Shown: positions 17,151-25,884, counted from the first letter of the stretch. The stretch is 64,000 bases of DNA from an uncultured Christensenella sp. (GCA_949300385.1 CASGDZ010000002.1:199093-263092); one strand, 5' to 3'. The notes: a model not told the origin generated them from the letters alone. Translations and numbers: made by a program.

Positions 17151-18197
17151 TTGAGTAATATACAAAAGAAAAAGAGAATCATAATACTTATTATAATTTT
17201 GACAATATTTCTATTGTCATGCTGTTTTGCACGCCCAATCAATGCAGGAATTATTAATATGCTTTATAAAAACTTTCAAATTGTACAACTAAAAGATAAC
17301 CTTCTTGTTCATTATATCTCAGTAGGTCAAGGTGATGCTACTGCTATTAATTTTCCAGATGGTACCATTATGTTGATAGATACAGGTCCAGATGACTCGG
17401 CTTCTACACTTTCTACATACTTAACAAATAAAGTTTTAAACAATAAGAGAGATAAAACTATCGATAATTTAATATTAACACATGCAGACGCTGATCATAT
17501 AGGTGGGGCTATGCGCATACTAAACGATTTTGATGTTGAGCAAATATTTATGCCAGTTATAGAAAGCGATACAAATGTGTATAATAATCTAGTGACTTAT
17601 ATAGAGGACAATAAAATTAATTCAAGTATAATAACTGAATGGTCGGATATATTCGGACTTGTGAATGTTAAAATGTATGAACCCTTGGATAGAAATAGCA
17701 CAAATAATACTTGTCCGCTTATAAAAATAAATTATAGAAATGTTAGTATGCTGTTTACGGGAGATATTGATAGTAGTGCCGAAACAGAATTTGTTGAATT
17801 GTATGGTGAAGAGTTAGATGTAGATATACTAAAGATTGCACATCATGGAAGCTTGTATTCTACGAGCGAAGCGTTTTTAAATGTAACAACTCCCGATTAT
17901 GCAATAATATCTGTAGGTGAAAACAACAGTTACGGCCATCCTTCCGAAGTAGTACTAAATAGATTAAGCGAGATGAATGTAGAAATCTTTAGAACAGATT
18001 TAAATGGAAATGTGTTATCTGTTGTCGGAGAGGACTATGGCATGAAGTTTTTGACGACTGACTACATAATAACAAATCTTATTTTAGATTATCGATTATT
18101 TGTCCTTGTTTTAGACGCTATAATTTTAGTAGAAATTATTCTAATTGTATTTAAGAAAAATAAAAAAGATAAAAATGATATAAAAAGTTTAAATTAA
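17151..18197 (+). CDS. ComEC-like metallo-beta-lactamase-fold hydrolase with membrane segments
   Basis: The start is TTG 17151 with aaggtg upstream. An N-terminal transmembrane helix (residues about 8-28) precedes a metallo-beta-lactamase domain. VGQGDATAINFPDG is the typical ComEC/Rec2 opening, LTHADADHIGG is the zinc-ligand HxDxDH motif, LFTGDID and IAHHGS supply further ligands, and SVGENNSYGHP is a ComEC-type block. A second membrane helix lies near the C terminus. Free-standing ComEC C-terminal-like proteins are putative extracellular nucleases. The channel domain is absent, so this is not a full competence protein. Translationally close to the patatin gene. Confidence 0.78.
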   Translation: MSNIQKKKRIIILIIILTIFLLSCCFARPINAGIINMLYKNFQIVQLKDNLLVHYISVGQGDATAINFPDGTIMLIDTGPDDSASTLSTYLTNKVLNNKRDKTIDNLILTHADADHIGGAMRILNDFDVEQIFMPVIESDTNVYNNLVTYIEDNKINSSIITEWSDIFGLVNVKMYEPLDRNSTNNTCPLIKINYRNVSMLFTGDIDSSAETEFVELYGEELDVDILKIAHHGSLYSTSEAFLNVTTPDYAIISVGENNSYGHPSEVVLNRLSEMNVEIFRTDLNGNVLSVVGEDYGMKFLTTDYIITNLILDYRLFVLVLDAIILVEIILIVFKKNKKDKNDIKSLN

Positions 18198-18344
18198 ACA
18201 AAAAAATATAAAATTTTATTAAAAATCGTGATAAATTTATGTAAATTTTATTAAATAATCAAAAATTTATTTAATTTATATAAAAAATGAATAAAAGAAA
18301 TTGCAATACATAATATATAGTCGTAAGGTATTTCCTTACATATA

Positions 18345-18530
18345 AAAGAGACAGTTCTATCGTCTAAAAAAATCGTGATATTTGAATTTTATAAATAATT
18401 AATTATTGAATTCGATAAATTTATAACTTATAAATTTACAATAAAAATTCTTTTCATGGTAATGAAATTATAAATTATGAAATTCTTAGAAGATTTGCGA
18501 TTTCGAGGGTAGCGCAACGTCTCTTTTTTT
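18345..18530 (+). ncRNA. Rod-shaped small RNA with terminator, possible 6S RNA
   Basis: A 186-base segment folds back on itself. AAAGAGAC (18345-18352) pairs with GTCTCTTT (18519-18526) and runs into a T-tract. Inside, CTATC (18357-18361) pairs with GGTAG (18508-18512), AAATCG (18370-18375) with CGATTT (18498-18503), and an 11-base-pair helix joins 18384-18394 with 18475-18485. The long helix with symmetric internal loops, the length and the terminal U-run fit 6S RNA, which binds RNA polymerase. The central-bubble consensus was not verified. The promoter is unclear, with TTGCAA at 18301 and TAATAT/TATATA boxes nearby. Confidence 0.4.
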
Positions 18531-18584
18531 ATTATTAGCCATTACAAAACTATTTGCATTAACTCATTTGTGTATAAAATTTTA

Positions 18585-18613
18585 TTGACATAACTAGTTG
18601 ATTTATTTATTAT
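18585..18613 (+). promoter_or_regulatory. Promoter deciding the start of the MATE-like gene
   Basis: TTGACA (18585-18590), 17 bases, TATTAT (18608-18613). Transcription would start near 18620, downstream of an in-frame TTG at 18598, so the usable start is ATG 18637. Confidence 0.65.
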
Positions 18614-18636
18614 TGAAAAAAATAGAACATAAATTT

Positions 18637-19857
18637 ATGAAAAGATTATTCAGAATAGGAGCAGGAAAACTGATATTTTCACTTATGCCACTTTTATCGT
18701 GGCTTTGTCTTTCATATGTGTTAGGGGACAATAGAATATCAAATGTATTTTCATTGACTTATGCAATTCAATTTGTTTATTCATTGTTTGTTGCTATGTT
18801 TGGTTCGGGTGCGAATATTAGAAGAGAAAAAGAACAAGACAAAAATGCAACACAAAATGGAATGTTTTGGGGTACTATATTTGCTACTATTATCTTTGCT
18901 ATACCTTTAATCTTCATTGACCAGTTTATTATATTTTTCGGCCAAGATGTTGAATTTTATAGGCCTTATGTATTTTTCTCGATTGCGCTTTTATATGTAC
19001 AAACATTGTTTGCTTTTGTTATTCAAAGGTTATATTTTGAAGATAAAGAGAAACTTGCTAATATACACTTATTTTCATTTAATATAATGCAATTTGTTTT
19101 ACTTATTGGGTTAAGCGCTCTTTTACCTAACAAAATGTTAGCCCTTTCAATTACACTAATAGCAGTATTTATCTATGTCATTGTGCTATTTATCTGGAAA
19201 TTTGAAAAGTTTAAAATTGATTTTAAATTTTATAAAAATATCAAATATGAATCAGCAGGCATTATTACAGATCTATTTTTTCTAATCATATATTTGTTTG
19301 GCTTTAAAAACGCTTTTTCGGCAGGTCCCGAATATTTAATGGCGTTAAATCTAGTTTCAATTTGTACGGATAGTCAATGGGACGCCTTAGGTGCAATTTC
19401 AACTGTCGCAAAAGTCGATCTTTCAAAAAATAGATACGAATACCAAAAGGAATTGAAAACGGGATATATCTATGCATTAATTTTGATTTCAAGTAGCATT
19501 ATAATGTCAATTTTGTTAGCATATATTAACAAAGTAAGTATGCTTTTAGTAATTGCATATTTAATTTTCCAGGTTGTTGATATGATTTCGGATCCTTTTT
19601 TAAGTATAATGGACATATATACTCAACTCAATTATTCGGCGACAATAAACTCAGTCATTAAATTTTTTGCATTAGTTGTTCGTACAATAGTATCAGTTTG
19701 CCTTTTATCAGCATTTTGTACAGATATTGCACAAGTTTTTGAAACAGCAGTATTGTTGTTATTCTATTTGATAATAAGGATAAAAAAATACAAAGTCATA
19801 GACGGCGAACTTTCGCTAAAACCTATAACAACTAATATAAATAATAAAAAATTGTAA
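18637..19857 (+). CDS. MATE/flippase-like multidrug or lipid-linked carrier, about 406 aa
   Basis: The product has about twelve hydrophobic segments spread over the full length with short polar loops, typical of the MATE/MOP flippase superfamily; the N-terminal RIGAGKLIFSLMPLLSW and the SGANIRREKEQDK loop fit that group. The substrate cannot be predicted from sequence. I chose ATG 18637 because the promoter's predicted start site lies downstream of the earlier TTG. It follows the 6S-like RNA and precedes a small, possibly frameshifted gene with a separate promoter. Confidence 0.6.
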   Translation: MKRLFRIGAGKLIFSLMPLLSWLCLSYVLGDNRISNVFSLTYAIQFVYSLFVAMFGSGANIRREKEQDKNATQNGMFWGTIFATIIFAIPLIFIDQFIIFFGQDVEFYRPYVFFSIALLYVQTLFAFVIQRLYFEDKEKLANIHLFSFNIMQFVLLIGLSALLPNKMLALSITLIAVFIYVIVLFIWKFEKFKIDFKFYKNIKYESAGIITDLFFLIIYLFGFKNAFSAGPEYLMALNLVSICTDSQWDALGAISTVAKVDLSKNRYEYQKELKTGYIYALILISSSIIMSILLAYINKVSMLLVIAYLIFQVVDMISDPFLSIMDIYTQLNYSATINSVIKFFALVVRTIVSVCLLSAFCTDIAQVFETAVLLLFYLIIRIKKYKVIDGELSLKPITTNINNKKL

Positions 19858-19886
19858 TTGACAAATGTAAATTTTAATATTATTAT
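19858..19886 (+). promoter_or_regulatory. Predicted promoter
   Basis: TTGACA (19858-19863), 17 bases, TATTAT (19881-19886). It overlaps the end of the MATE-like gene and drives the small gene at 19912. Confidence 0.65.
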
Positions 19887-19911
19887 CTATTTATAGATAG
19901 AAGGAGTTTTT

Positions 19912-20201
19912 ATGAGAGAACCATTAATACGAACAATGATAAGAAATATGTCTAATTCTCAAATAGATGAGGTTGAATACGCATTAGAGGGTGAAAAGGT
20001 TTGTTATATAAAAACGCACAATATGTAAAGAAAGAACCTTCCATTAAGCCAAGAAGCGAGAGAGTGCGTTCATCTGTACATGATAGAGGAGATATGCGAA
20101 TACCATCGAGTTCACCACTCAGCGATAGCTATAAATGGGAAAGTGATGAAGAACGAAAAAGAAAAAATACATATTGTGTGATGGATGGTGGAGTAGGCTA
20201 A
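19912..20201 (+). pseudogene. Small gene apparently split by a -1 frameshift
   Basis: ATG 19912 has a strong ribosome site (agaaggag) and a consensus promoter but stops at 20026-20028 after 38 codons (MREPLIRTMIRN...THNM). A second open frame, shifted by -1, overlaps from 20001 and continues to TAA 20199-20201. It encodes a polar, Arg/Ser-rich tail (KPRSERVRSSVHDRG...). Joined, they give about 96 residues. The overlap has no canonical slippery heptamer, so an indel or sequencing error is more likely than programmed shifting. No family recognised. Alternatively only the 38-residue peptide is real. Confidence 0.4.
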
Positions 20202-20300
20202 CGAGAAATAAAAGTAAAATTAATTAACATAAAAGATAATAACAAATTGAATAAAAAATAAAACGGACTTTGAGTTTTCAAGGTTCGTTTTATTTTTGTC

Positions 20301-20386
20301 TGGTGCCGGTGGTCGGGGTCGAACCGACATGATGTTGCCATCGCAAGATTTTGAGTCTTGTGCGTCTGCCATTTCGCCACACCGGC
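20301..20386 (-). tRNA. tRNA-Leu (anticodon CAA)
   Basis: Read on the minus strand, the acceptor stem GCCGGTG pairs with CACCGGC, followed by A and an encoded CCA (20303-20301). The anticodon stem-loop is CAAGA-CTCAAAA-TCTTG, giving anticodon CAA (codon UUG). A long variable arm (class II) and the T-loop GGTTCGACCCC are present. Length 86 bases. Confidence 0.93.
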
Positions 20387-20402
20387 ATATTAAGATAGTT
20401 AG
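20362..20402. repeat. 41-bp direct repeat, copy 1 (5' end of tRNA-Leu plus flank)
   Basis: These 41 bases cover the first 25 bases of the tRNA and 16 bases of its upstream flank. They recur without mismatch at 20548-20588. Confidence 0.9.
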
Positions 20403-20547
20403 TTTAATAAAGTAAAAGTCATAGTGCTTTGACGCACAAGACGGGGACCCCACAAATATTTATATTTGAAGGGGAAGAGGAGCAACTAAGCAAAAGGCTT
20501 AGATTGAACCGAAGGGGACAATCAAGCAAGAGCGCAAGTTGGGACGA
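20403..20547. other. GC-richer insert between the tRNA-Leu repeats
   Basis: 145 bases, clearly richer in G and C than surrounding spacers. It contains GACGCACAAGAC, which is the tRNA's own anticodon-arm sequence in inverted orientation to the flanking repeats, a GGGGACCCC palindrome, an AT hairpin (CAAATAT/ATATTTG) and CTAAGC/GCTTAG. No coding frame. It looks like a small mobile or recombination-derived element. Confidence 0.5.
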
Positions 20548-20588
20548 GCGTCTGCCATTTCGCCACACCGGCATATTAAGATAGTTAG
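20548..20588. repeat. 41-bp direct repeat, copy 2 (truncated tRNA-Leu fragment)
   Basis: Exact copy of 20362-20402. It contains only the 5' quarter of tRNA-Leu and cannot yield a functional tRNA. Confidence 0.9.
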
Positions 20589-20751
20589 AATTTATATAAT
20601 ATAATTCAACTTAATCATTATAACATAAAATTTAATAATTTGCAAGAGTTTTTTATTATTATATTAATATTAGTTTATTTAGTTTTTTTTAATTTACATT
20701 ATTTTTATATTAAAAAATTTTTTATTTTACTTTTTGATTTTAGATTATTGT

Positions 20752-20759
20752 GATATAAT
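20752..20759 (+). promoter_or_regulatory. Extended -10 box for leaderless polA
   Basis: TGATATAAT (TATAAT 20754-20759), six bases, ATG 20766. The -35 is weak. Confidence 0.6.
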
Positions 20760-20765
20760 AAATTT

Positions 20766-23291
20766 ATGGAAAAATTTGTAATAGTTGATGGAAATAGTTT
20801 AGTGAATCGCGCTTTTTACGGTATGCCTCCGCTTAAAAGTTTAAGTGGAGAGCCTTGTGGTGCGGTGTATGGTTTTTTGAATATGATATTAAATGTCATT
20901 TCAAATAATAAACCAAAATATTTTGCATGCGTATTTGACGCAGGGAAACATACATTTCGTCATAATATGTATGCAGAGTATAAAGCGGGTAGGGAACATA
21001 TGCCAGAAGATTTGGCAAAGCAAATTCCTATTTTAAAATCAATATTGCGCGCTATGGGGATAAAGACTATCGAGATGCCAGAGATTGAAGCGGATGATAT
21101 CATAGGCTCTTTGACAAGAAAATTTAATGAAGAGTTCATTCTTTTATCGGGCGATAGAGATTTACTTCAACTTATTAATGATAATACAACCGTTTGGTTG
21201 ACTCAAAAAGGTATAACAGATGTCATAAAACTTGATATCCCAACATTAAAAGAAAAGTATAATTTAGAGCCATATCAAGTGATCGAAATTAAATCCATTA
21301 TGGGAGATAGTTCGGACAATATTCCTGGAGTAATGGGAATTGGAAAAGTAGGTGCCCATGCTTTAATTGACGAATTTATGAGCCTAGACAACATTTATAA
21401 AAATATTGAAAATGTTCCTAATAAATACAAAAACAAACTATTAGAAAACAAAGAGATGGCGTATTTATCACACGAGTTGGCAACAATAAAATTAGATGTA
21501 GACATTGATTGTCAGTTAGAAGAATTTGAATATAAATTGCCTTTTTCTAATGAAGTCTATGAAATGTTAAAAGAATTAGATTTTAAGTCCATTATTTCTA
21601 GAAATGAATTTTTTATAGACTCTAATGAAGAAAAAAATGAGATTATAGACGACACAAAGATTATAGAGATAACAACTGATAATGATTTTAAAACAATGCT
21701 AGAAAATATAAATTCATATGATTCGTTCGCTGTTCTTAATGAGGGTATGAATTTGAATATATCAGTAGGAAGTGTAGAATATGTTTTATATAAAACGAGC
21801 GATGTATTTAATAAAAATATCAATCAAATACGCGCGTTATTTAATGGGGAAAAACAAAAAATATGTTTTGACGCAAAAGCGCTTATGCATGAATTAGAGT
21901 CTTTAGATATATCTATAAAAAATTATTTTGATATTTCTATCGCTATATATATAGCAAATGAAATGGATGCAGAAATAACGCTCGATGACGCGTTAAAACT
22001 AAATCGAATTAGTACCGCCACCAAAGCGCATGCGCTTATAAAATTAAAAGAAATATATATTAATATTTTAATCAAAAATCTTCAATTAAAACTTTATTCG
22101 GACATAGAATTGCCATTAGTAGAAGTCCTGTACAACATGGAGCGAAATGGTATAAAAATTAAAGTTGATGAAATAAAATTGCTTAGCGAAACATATCATG
22201 AAGAGTTAAAATCTTTAACACAAAAAATCTATACATTATCGGGTGAAGAATTTAATATTAATAGCCCTAAGCAACTTCAATCAATTTTATTTGATAAATT
22301 AAAAATTGAATATAAAGGCAAGAAGGGAACTTCAATAGAAGTGTTAAATGCAATAAGTGATAGACACCCGATTGTTGATGAAATTATTAGATATAGAAAA
22401 GTTAGCAAACTTATAAGCACTTATTTAGACGGGATGATGAATTATATTGCAAGCGACGGTAAAATTCATACTACATTTATGCAAAGAACGACTTCGACAG
22501 GTAGATTGAGCAGTAGAGAACCTAATTTGCAAAATCTACCTATTAGAGATGACGAAGGACGCGCGCTTAGAAAAATGTTTACAAGTTCATTTGAAAACGG
22601 AACCATGATTAGTGCCGACTATAACCAAATTGAATTGCGATTAATAGCAAATTTTAGTAATGATGAAAATATGGTGGCGGACTATCTCTCAGGCAAAGAT
22701 ATTCACACTGCAACGGCTAGTAAAATTTATAATGTAGATATAAGTAAGGTTGATAGTCATATGCGCAGAGTGGCAAAGACAGTAAATTTTGGCATTATTT
22801 ATGGCATAAGCGCGTACGGTTTAAGTCAAAGTCTCCATATATCAACGAAAGACGCGGGAGAATTTATAAAAAAATATTTAGCCATTTATCCACGCGTGAA
22901 AGAATATGGAGATGAGCAAATTGAATTGGCACGAAAGCAAGGATGTGTGAGTACAATTATGGGAAGAGTACGCCATATTCCAGATATCAATTCATCTAAT
23001 TCGGTTATTCGCGGATTTGCTGAGCGAACGGCAAAGAATACACCACTGCAAGGTAGTGCTAGTGATATAATTAAAATTGCTATGATACGAGTGTTTAACC
23101 GAATAAAAGAACAAAATTTAAAAAGTAAATTAGTGCTTCAAATTCACGATGAATTGATTGTAGATTGCTATCCAGGTGAGAGCAAAATAATTAAGTCAAT
23201 TTTAAAAGACGAAATGGAGAATGTAGTTCATTTAAAAGTCCCATTAATTGTTGAAATTAATGAGGGTGTTACGCTATATGATGCAAAGTAA
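20766..23291 (+). CDS. polA: DNA polymerase I
   Basis: Family A DNA polymerase, 841 aa, used in Okazaki-fragment processing and repair. Residues 1-290 form the 5'-3' exonuclease (start VIVDGNSLVNRAF; EADDIIGSL; GDSSDNIPGV helix-hairpin-helix). Residues about 300-450 occupy the 3'-5' exonuclease position, but the Asp-x-Glu metal-binding motif is not visible (FAVLNEGMN), so proofreading is probably lost, as in several Bacillota. The polymerase domain is complete: RLSSREPNLQNLP, motif A DYNQIELRLIA, motif B RRVAKTVNFGIIYG, motif C QIHDELIVD. Leaderless start with TATAAT six bases before ATG. Confidence 0.95.
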   Translation: MEKFVIVDGNSLVNRAFYGMPPLKSLSGEPCGAVYGFLNMILNVISNNKPKYFACVFDAGKHTFRHNMYAEYKAGREHMPEDLAKQIPILKSILRAMGIKTIEMPEIEADDIIGSLTRKFNEEFILLSGDRDLLQLINDNTTVWLTQKGITDVIKLDIPTLKEKYNLEPYQVIEIKSIMGDSSDNIPGVMGIGKVGAHALIDEFMSLDNIYKNIENVPNKYKNKLLENKEMAYLSHELATIKLDVDIDCQLEEFEYKLPFSNEVYEMLKELDFKSIISRNEFFIDSNEEKNEIIDDTKIIEITTDNDFKTMLENINSYDSFAVLNEGMNLNISVGSVEYVLYKTSDVFNKNINQIRALFNGEKQKICFDAKALMHELESLDISIKNYFDISIAIYIANEMDAEITLDDALKLNRISTATKAHALIKLKEIYINILIKNLQLKLYSDIELPLVEVLYNMERNGIKIKVDEIKLLSETYHEELKSLTQKIYTLSGEEFNINSPKQLQSILFDKLKIEYKGKKGTSIEVLNAISDRHPIVDEIIRYRKVSKLISTYLDGMMNYIASDGKIHTTFMQRTTSTGRLSSREPNLQNLPIRDDEGRALRKMFTSSFENGTMISADYNQIELRLIANFSNDENMVADYLSGKDIHTATASKIYNVDISKVDSHMRRVAKTVNFGIIYGISAYGLSQSLHISTKDAGEFIKKYLAIYPRVKEYGDEQIELARKQGCVSTIMGRVRHIPDINSSNSVIRGFAERTAKNTPLQGSASDIIKIAMIRVFNRIKEQNLKSKLVLQIHDELIVDCYPGESKIIKSILKDEMENVVHLKVPLIVEINEGVTLYDAK

Positions 23292-23380
23292 GGCATAAAT
23301 GTAATTAAAATTTTGCAAGAAAAAAGTTAAATAATTAAAAATATTTGTAGTTTTTTTCGTTTTAGTATATTATTGTAAAA

Positions 23381-24715
23381 ATGACGAATGAAGAAAGAAA
23401 AGATAAATACATGAATCGGAACATAAAATTATGTCCCATTTATTTAGGTTTATCTTATGAATTAATATTTATTTGGACAATCTCAACTATGTACTTTACC
23501 ACACAAAAAGGGTTAAGCATGTCGCAAACAATTTTATTAGATTCTATTCGTATGTTTGCTGGTTGTTTTCTATGTATTCCAATTGAAAGGTTGTTTAAAA
23601 AGATTACACCTATAAAATCATCTATGATAGGTAATTTATTTTATATATTGTTTTTAATTATTTGTATTTATGGAAAGAATTTCTTTTCATTTGCTGTTGC
23701 ACAAATCTTTTTGGCAATAGGCTATGTAATATGCGCGATAAAGAACAATTTAATTTTAAGTCAAACGTTAGAATCTGTTCATAGGGATAAAGATTTTAAT
23801 AAGATATCAGGCAAGGGGTTATCCCTGCATTATATAATAGATTCTATAGGAGCAATTATAGCAACTTATGTATTTACATATAACCCCGATTTATGTCTAT
23901 GGTTATCTGTTTTTGTAATATCATTTAGCGAAATGGTTGGACTATTATTGAAAGAGCCATCAAAATTTCAGAATAAAAACATTGAATTAAATGAGAAAAT
24001 GCAATCTGATTCATCTCAGTTAACTTTCCAAGACACGAAAAAAAATAAAGCAGATTCTTATGTTAAAATTTTAATGAGTTCATTTTTAGTATTTATGTTA
24101 GTATATATGTTTTTCTTTCGAGGGGCCAATGCTGTTATCAGTTCTGGATTTAAGATGTATTTGCAACAAGCGATTGATTTTGGTCGTCTGCCAATTTGGA
24201 TGTTTGGATATATATATGCGTTGTTTAGAATAGTATCTGCGTTCTCTAGCAAATATCAATTCAAATTTGATTTAAAATTTGGTGTTAGAAGTTTATTAAT
24301 ATTTAACACTATATTGATTTTGGGATTTGTGGTAAGTGGTACGATATATTTATTTACACCATTTTCTGTCGTAGGGTTTATTGGCATAATAATATCCAAT
24401 TATTTGTTAGCAACACTCCGTTCTCCAAATGAAATTTTCATAAATAATTATATGCAAGTTTGTATTGCGCCAAAAAATATAGAAAAGGCATACTCAATCC
24501 GAACCATGGTGGAATATTTAGGATATGCTTGTTGGAATAGCATTTATAGTTTGCTAGTAGAGATGTTTTCGGATAACTATGGTTGGACAAGTATAACTTT
24601 TGTATCATTAATTAGTTTGCCAATAATCATTTCTTTAATTCTTTTTGTTAGAGCATTGGTTAAAAAACATGCCCAAAAATATACAATAATAAAAGATGAG
24701 TATGTGAATGATTAA
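23381..24715 (+). CDS. Major facilitator superfamily-like transporter
   Basis: The 444-residue product has about twelve hydrophobic helices in two halves separated by a charged loop (residues about 190-225, NKNIELNEKMQSDSS). This is the MFS layout. No substrate-specific motif is recognised. A TATATT box ends nine bases before ATG 23381, so the leader would be at most a few bases; a second ATG (MNRNIKLCPIYLG, 23411) is an alternative start. A bidirectional terminator shared with SRP RNA follows. Confidence 0.68.
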   Translation: MTNEERKDKYMNRNIKLCPIYLGLSYELIFIWTISTMYFTTQKGLSMSQTILLDSIRMFAGCFLCIPIERLFKKITPIKSSMIGNLFYILFLIICIYGKNFFSFAVAQIFLAIGYVICAIKNNLILSQTLESVHRDKDFNKISGKGLSLHYIIDSIGAIIATYVFTYNPDLCLWLSVFVISFSEMVGLLLKEPSKFQNKNIELNEKMQSDSSQLTFQDTKKNKADSYVKILMSSFLVFMLVYMFFFRGANAVISSGFKMYLQQAIDFGRLPIWMFGYIYALFRIVSAFSSKYQFKFDLKFGVRSLLIFNTILILGFVVSGTIYLFTPFSVVGFIGIIISNYLLATLRSPNEIFINNYMQVCIAPKNIEKAYSIRTMVEYLGYACWNSIYSLLVEMFSDNYGWTSITFVSLISLPIIISLILFVRALVKKHAQKYTIIKDEYVND

Positions 24716-24734
24716 ATGTTAAGAAATAAAAATA

Positions 24735-24764
24735 AAAATCGCTAGTTAATCTAGCGATTTTTTA
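24735..24764. terminator. Bidirectional terminator between MFS gene and SRP RNA
   Basis: AAAATCGCTAG, a five-base loop and CTAGCGATTTT with A and T tracts on both sides. Confidence 0.9.
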
Positions 24765-24766
24765 TG

Positions 24767-25039
24767 GTGAATTGTACATGCATATTTGAGACAAATCAAT
24801 TGCTGGCATAACCTTATAATACTCCATTAAAGCAACCTCATAGCACATATCGTATCCTTCTTAATGCTGCTACCTTCCGGTCCTGACATGGTTCGTAGGG
24901 CAATATTGTATAAGACCTTAATTTCAACATACTACAAAACTACTCAACACAACCGAGTTTGACCCGCATTATGCCGTTCAGTCCCACTGTAGTGGATTGT
25001 GGGTACAGGGCACCACTAGCTCCCCACCTAGTACAATTC
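24767..25039 (-). ncRNA. Signal recognition particle RNA, large type with Alu domain
   Basis: On the minus strand the apical S-domain sequence GAACCATGTCAGGACCGGAAG is followed by GTAGCAGCATTAAG, the hallmark of SRP RNA. Upstream, CTAGGTGGGGAGCTAGTGG and TGCCCTGTACCCACAATCC match the Alu-domain region of Bacillus-type scRNA. The ends GAATTGTAC and GTACAATTC pair to close the molecule, giving about 273 bases. The RNA joins Ffh to target nascent membrane proteins. A consensus promoter and a terminator bracket it. Confidence 0.93.
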
Positions 25040-25045
25040 TGTCTT

Positions 25046-25074
25046 ATTATATCAAAGACAAATATAAATGGCAA
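25046..25074 (-). promoter_or_regulatory. Promoter of SRP RNA
   Basis: On the minus strand TTGCCA (25074-25069), 17 bases, extended TGATATAAT (TATAAT 25051-25046). The start is predicted near 25039. Confidence 0.8.
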
Positions 25075-25163
25075 GGTTTTTTTGTTTTGGTTTATTAATT
25101 TTTTAAAAAAAAGGAAGAATAATCAGCAAATATGTAAAAAATCAAGTATTTTAAATTTCGGTA

Positions 25164-25192
25164 TTGACAAATTGTATATCTTGTGTTAAATT
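25164..25192 (+). promoter_or_regulatory. Promoter deciding the start of the next gene
   Basis: TTGACA (25164-25169), 17 bases, TAAATT (25187-25192). An in-frame GTG at 25183 lies at the promoter and cannot be the start, so ATG 25213 is used. Confidence 0.6.
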
Positions 25193-25212
25193 ATGGTAAA
25201 GAGGAAGGAACT

Positions 25213-25884
25213 ATGAAGGAAGAAATGTTAAAAATAATTAATCCTAAATCTCTAATATATAATTTGGATTTGGCTGGAGATAACTATTTACAAGCCATAA
25301 GAGATGAAGTATCTAACAAATACTTAGATATTATGGAAAAATGCTATACAGATTTACAAGACATACTTTCTAACTATGAAAATAAAGAGTCTGTTGAAAT
25401 CTTCAACAAATATCATGTAGATTTAAACTCAAATTATTATTCGAAGATAGAAGATTATCTTGTTTGTGATGAGCAAGGAAAAATTCAAATACAAGGTCAA
25501 AATTATAAATTAGATAAAAATATTTTTAGACTAATTCACGGAGTAGTTGAAGAGAATATTACATTATTAATTCGATTGTATTTTAAAGTTTTATCACGCC
25601 AAAAAAATTATAAACAGGATGTTGAAAATTATAATTATGATTTTATAGATTTAAAGGTCCGCGTTGCGATTATACAAGCATTAAGGACAGCTCATCAAAA
25701 GTATGGTGAAAAACAAAAAATTCTATATGGGATAAATAATTATAGCGACCAATTTAAGGCTATTGATTATCCATCAAGGCAAGATTATATAAATTCTGCT
25801 ATAGATAGTGCAATTTTTATGTCAACAATTAATTATTTAAAATCATTGAAAGTAGTAGATGAACATGGAAAATCTGTTTCATAA
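25213..25884 (+). CDS. Hypothetical helical protein, 223 aa
   Basis: Family not recognised. The protein is soluble and predicted almost wholly helical, with no signal or membrane helix. Segments such as NKYLDIMEKCYTDLQDIL and FRLIHGVVEENITLLIRLYF are amphipathic. The start is fixed by an aaagaggaagg ribosome site and by a promoter that overlaps earlier start codons. A strong terminator at 25897-25924 closes the unit, so it is monocistronic. Confidence 0.6.
   Translation: MKEEMLKIINPKSLIYNLDLAGDNYLQAIRDEVSNKYLDIMEKCYTDLQDILSNYENKESVEIFNKYHVDLNSNYYSKIEDYLVCDEQGKIQIQGQNYKLDKNIFRLIHGVVEENITLLIRLYFKVLSRQKNYKQDVENYNYDFIDLKVRVAIIQALRTAHQKYGEKQKILYGINNYSDQFKAIDYPSRQDYINSAIDSAIFMSTINYLKSLKVVDEHGKSVS

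Noticed and set aside
18500-18530. T-box-like GAGGGTAGCGCAACG before the T-run
   Set aside because: It lacks the TGG-N pairing bulge; the segment is better explained as the 3' side of the rod-shaped RNA.
18598-18636. TTG start at 18598 for the MATE-like gene
   Set aside because: It falls inside the spacer of a consensus promoter (18585-18613), so it would not be transcribed.
20198-20453. Minus-strand frames over the tRNA-Leu region
   Set aside because: They run through the tRNA and repeat copies; their apparent coding is explained by the RNA gene.
24959-25189. Plus-strand open frame over the SRP RNA
   Set aside because: It is antisense to the Alu domain of the SRP RNA, which explains the GC-richer composition.
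25183-25212. GTG start at 25183
   Set aside because: It overlaps the promoter at 25164-25192; ATG 25213 has a good ribosome site.
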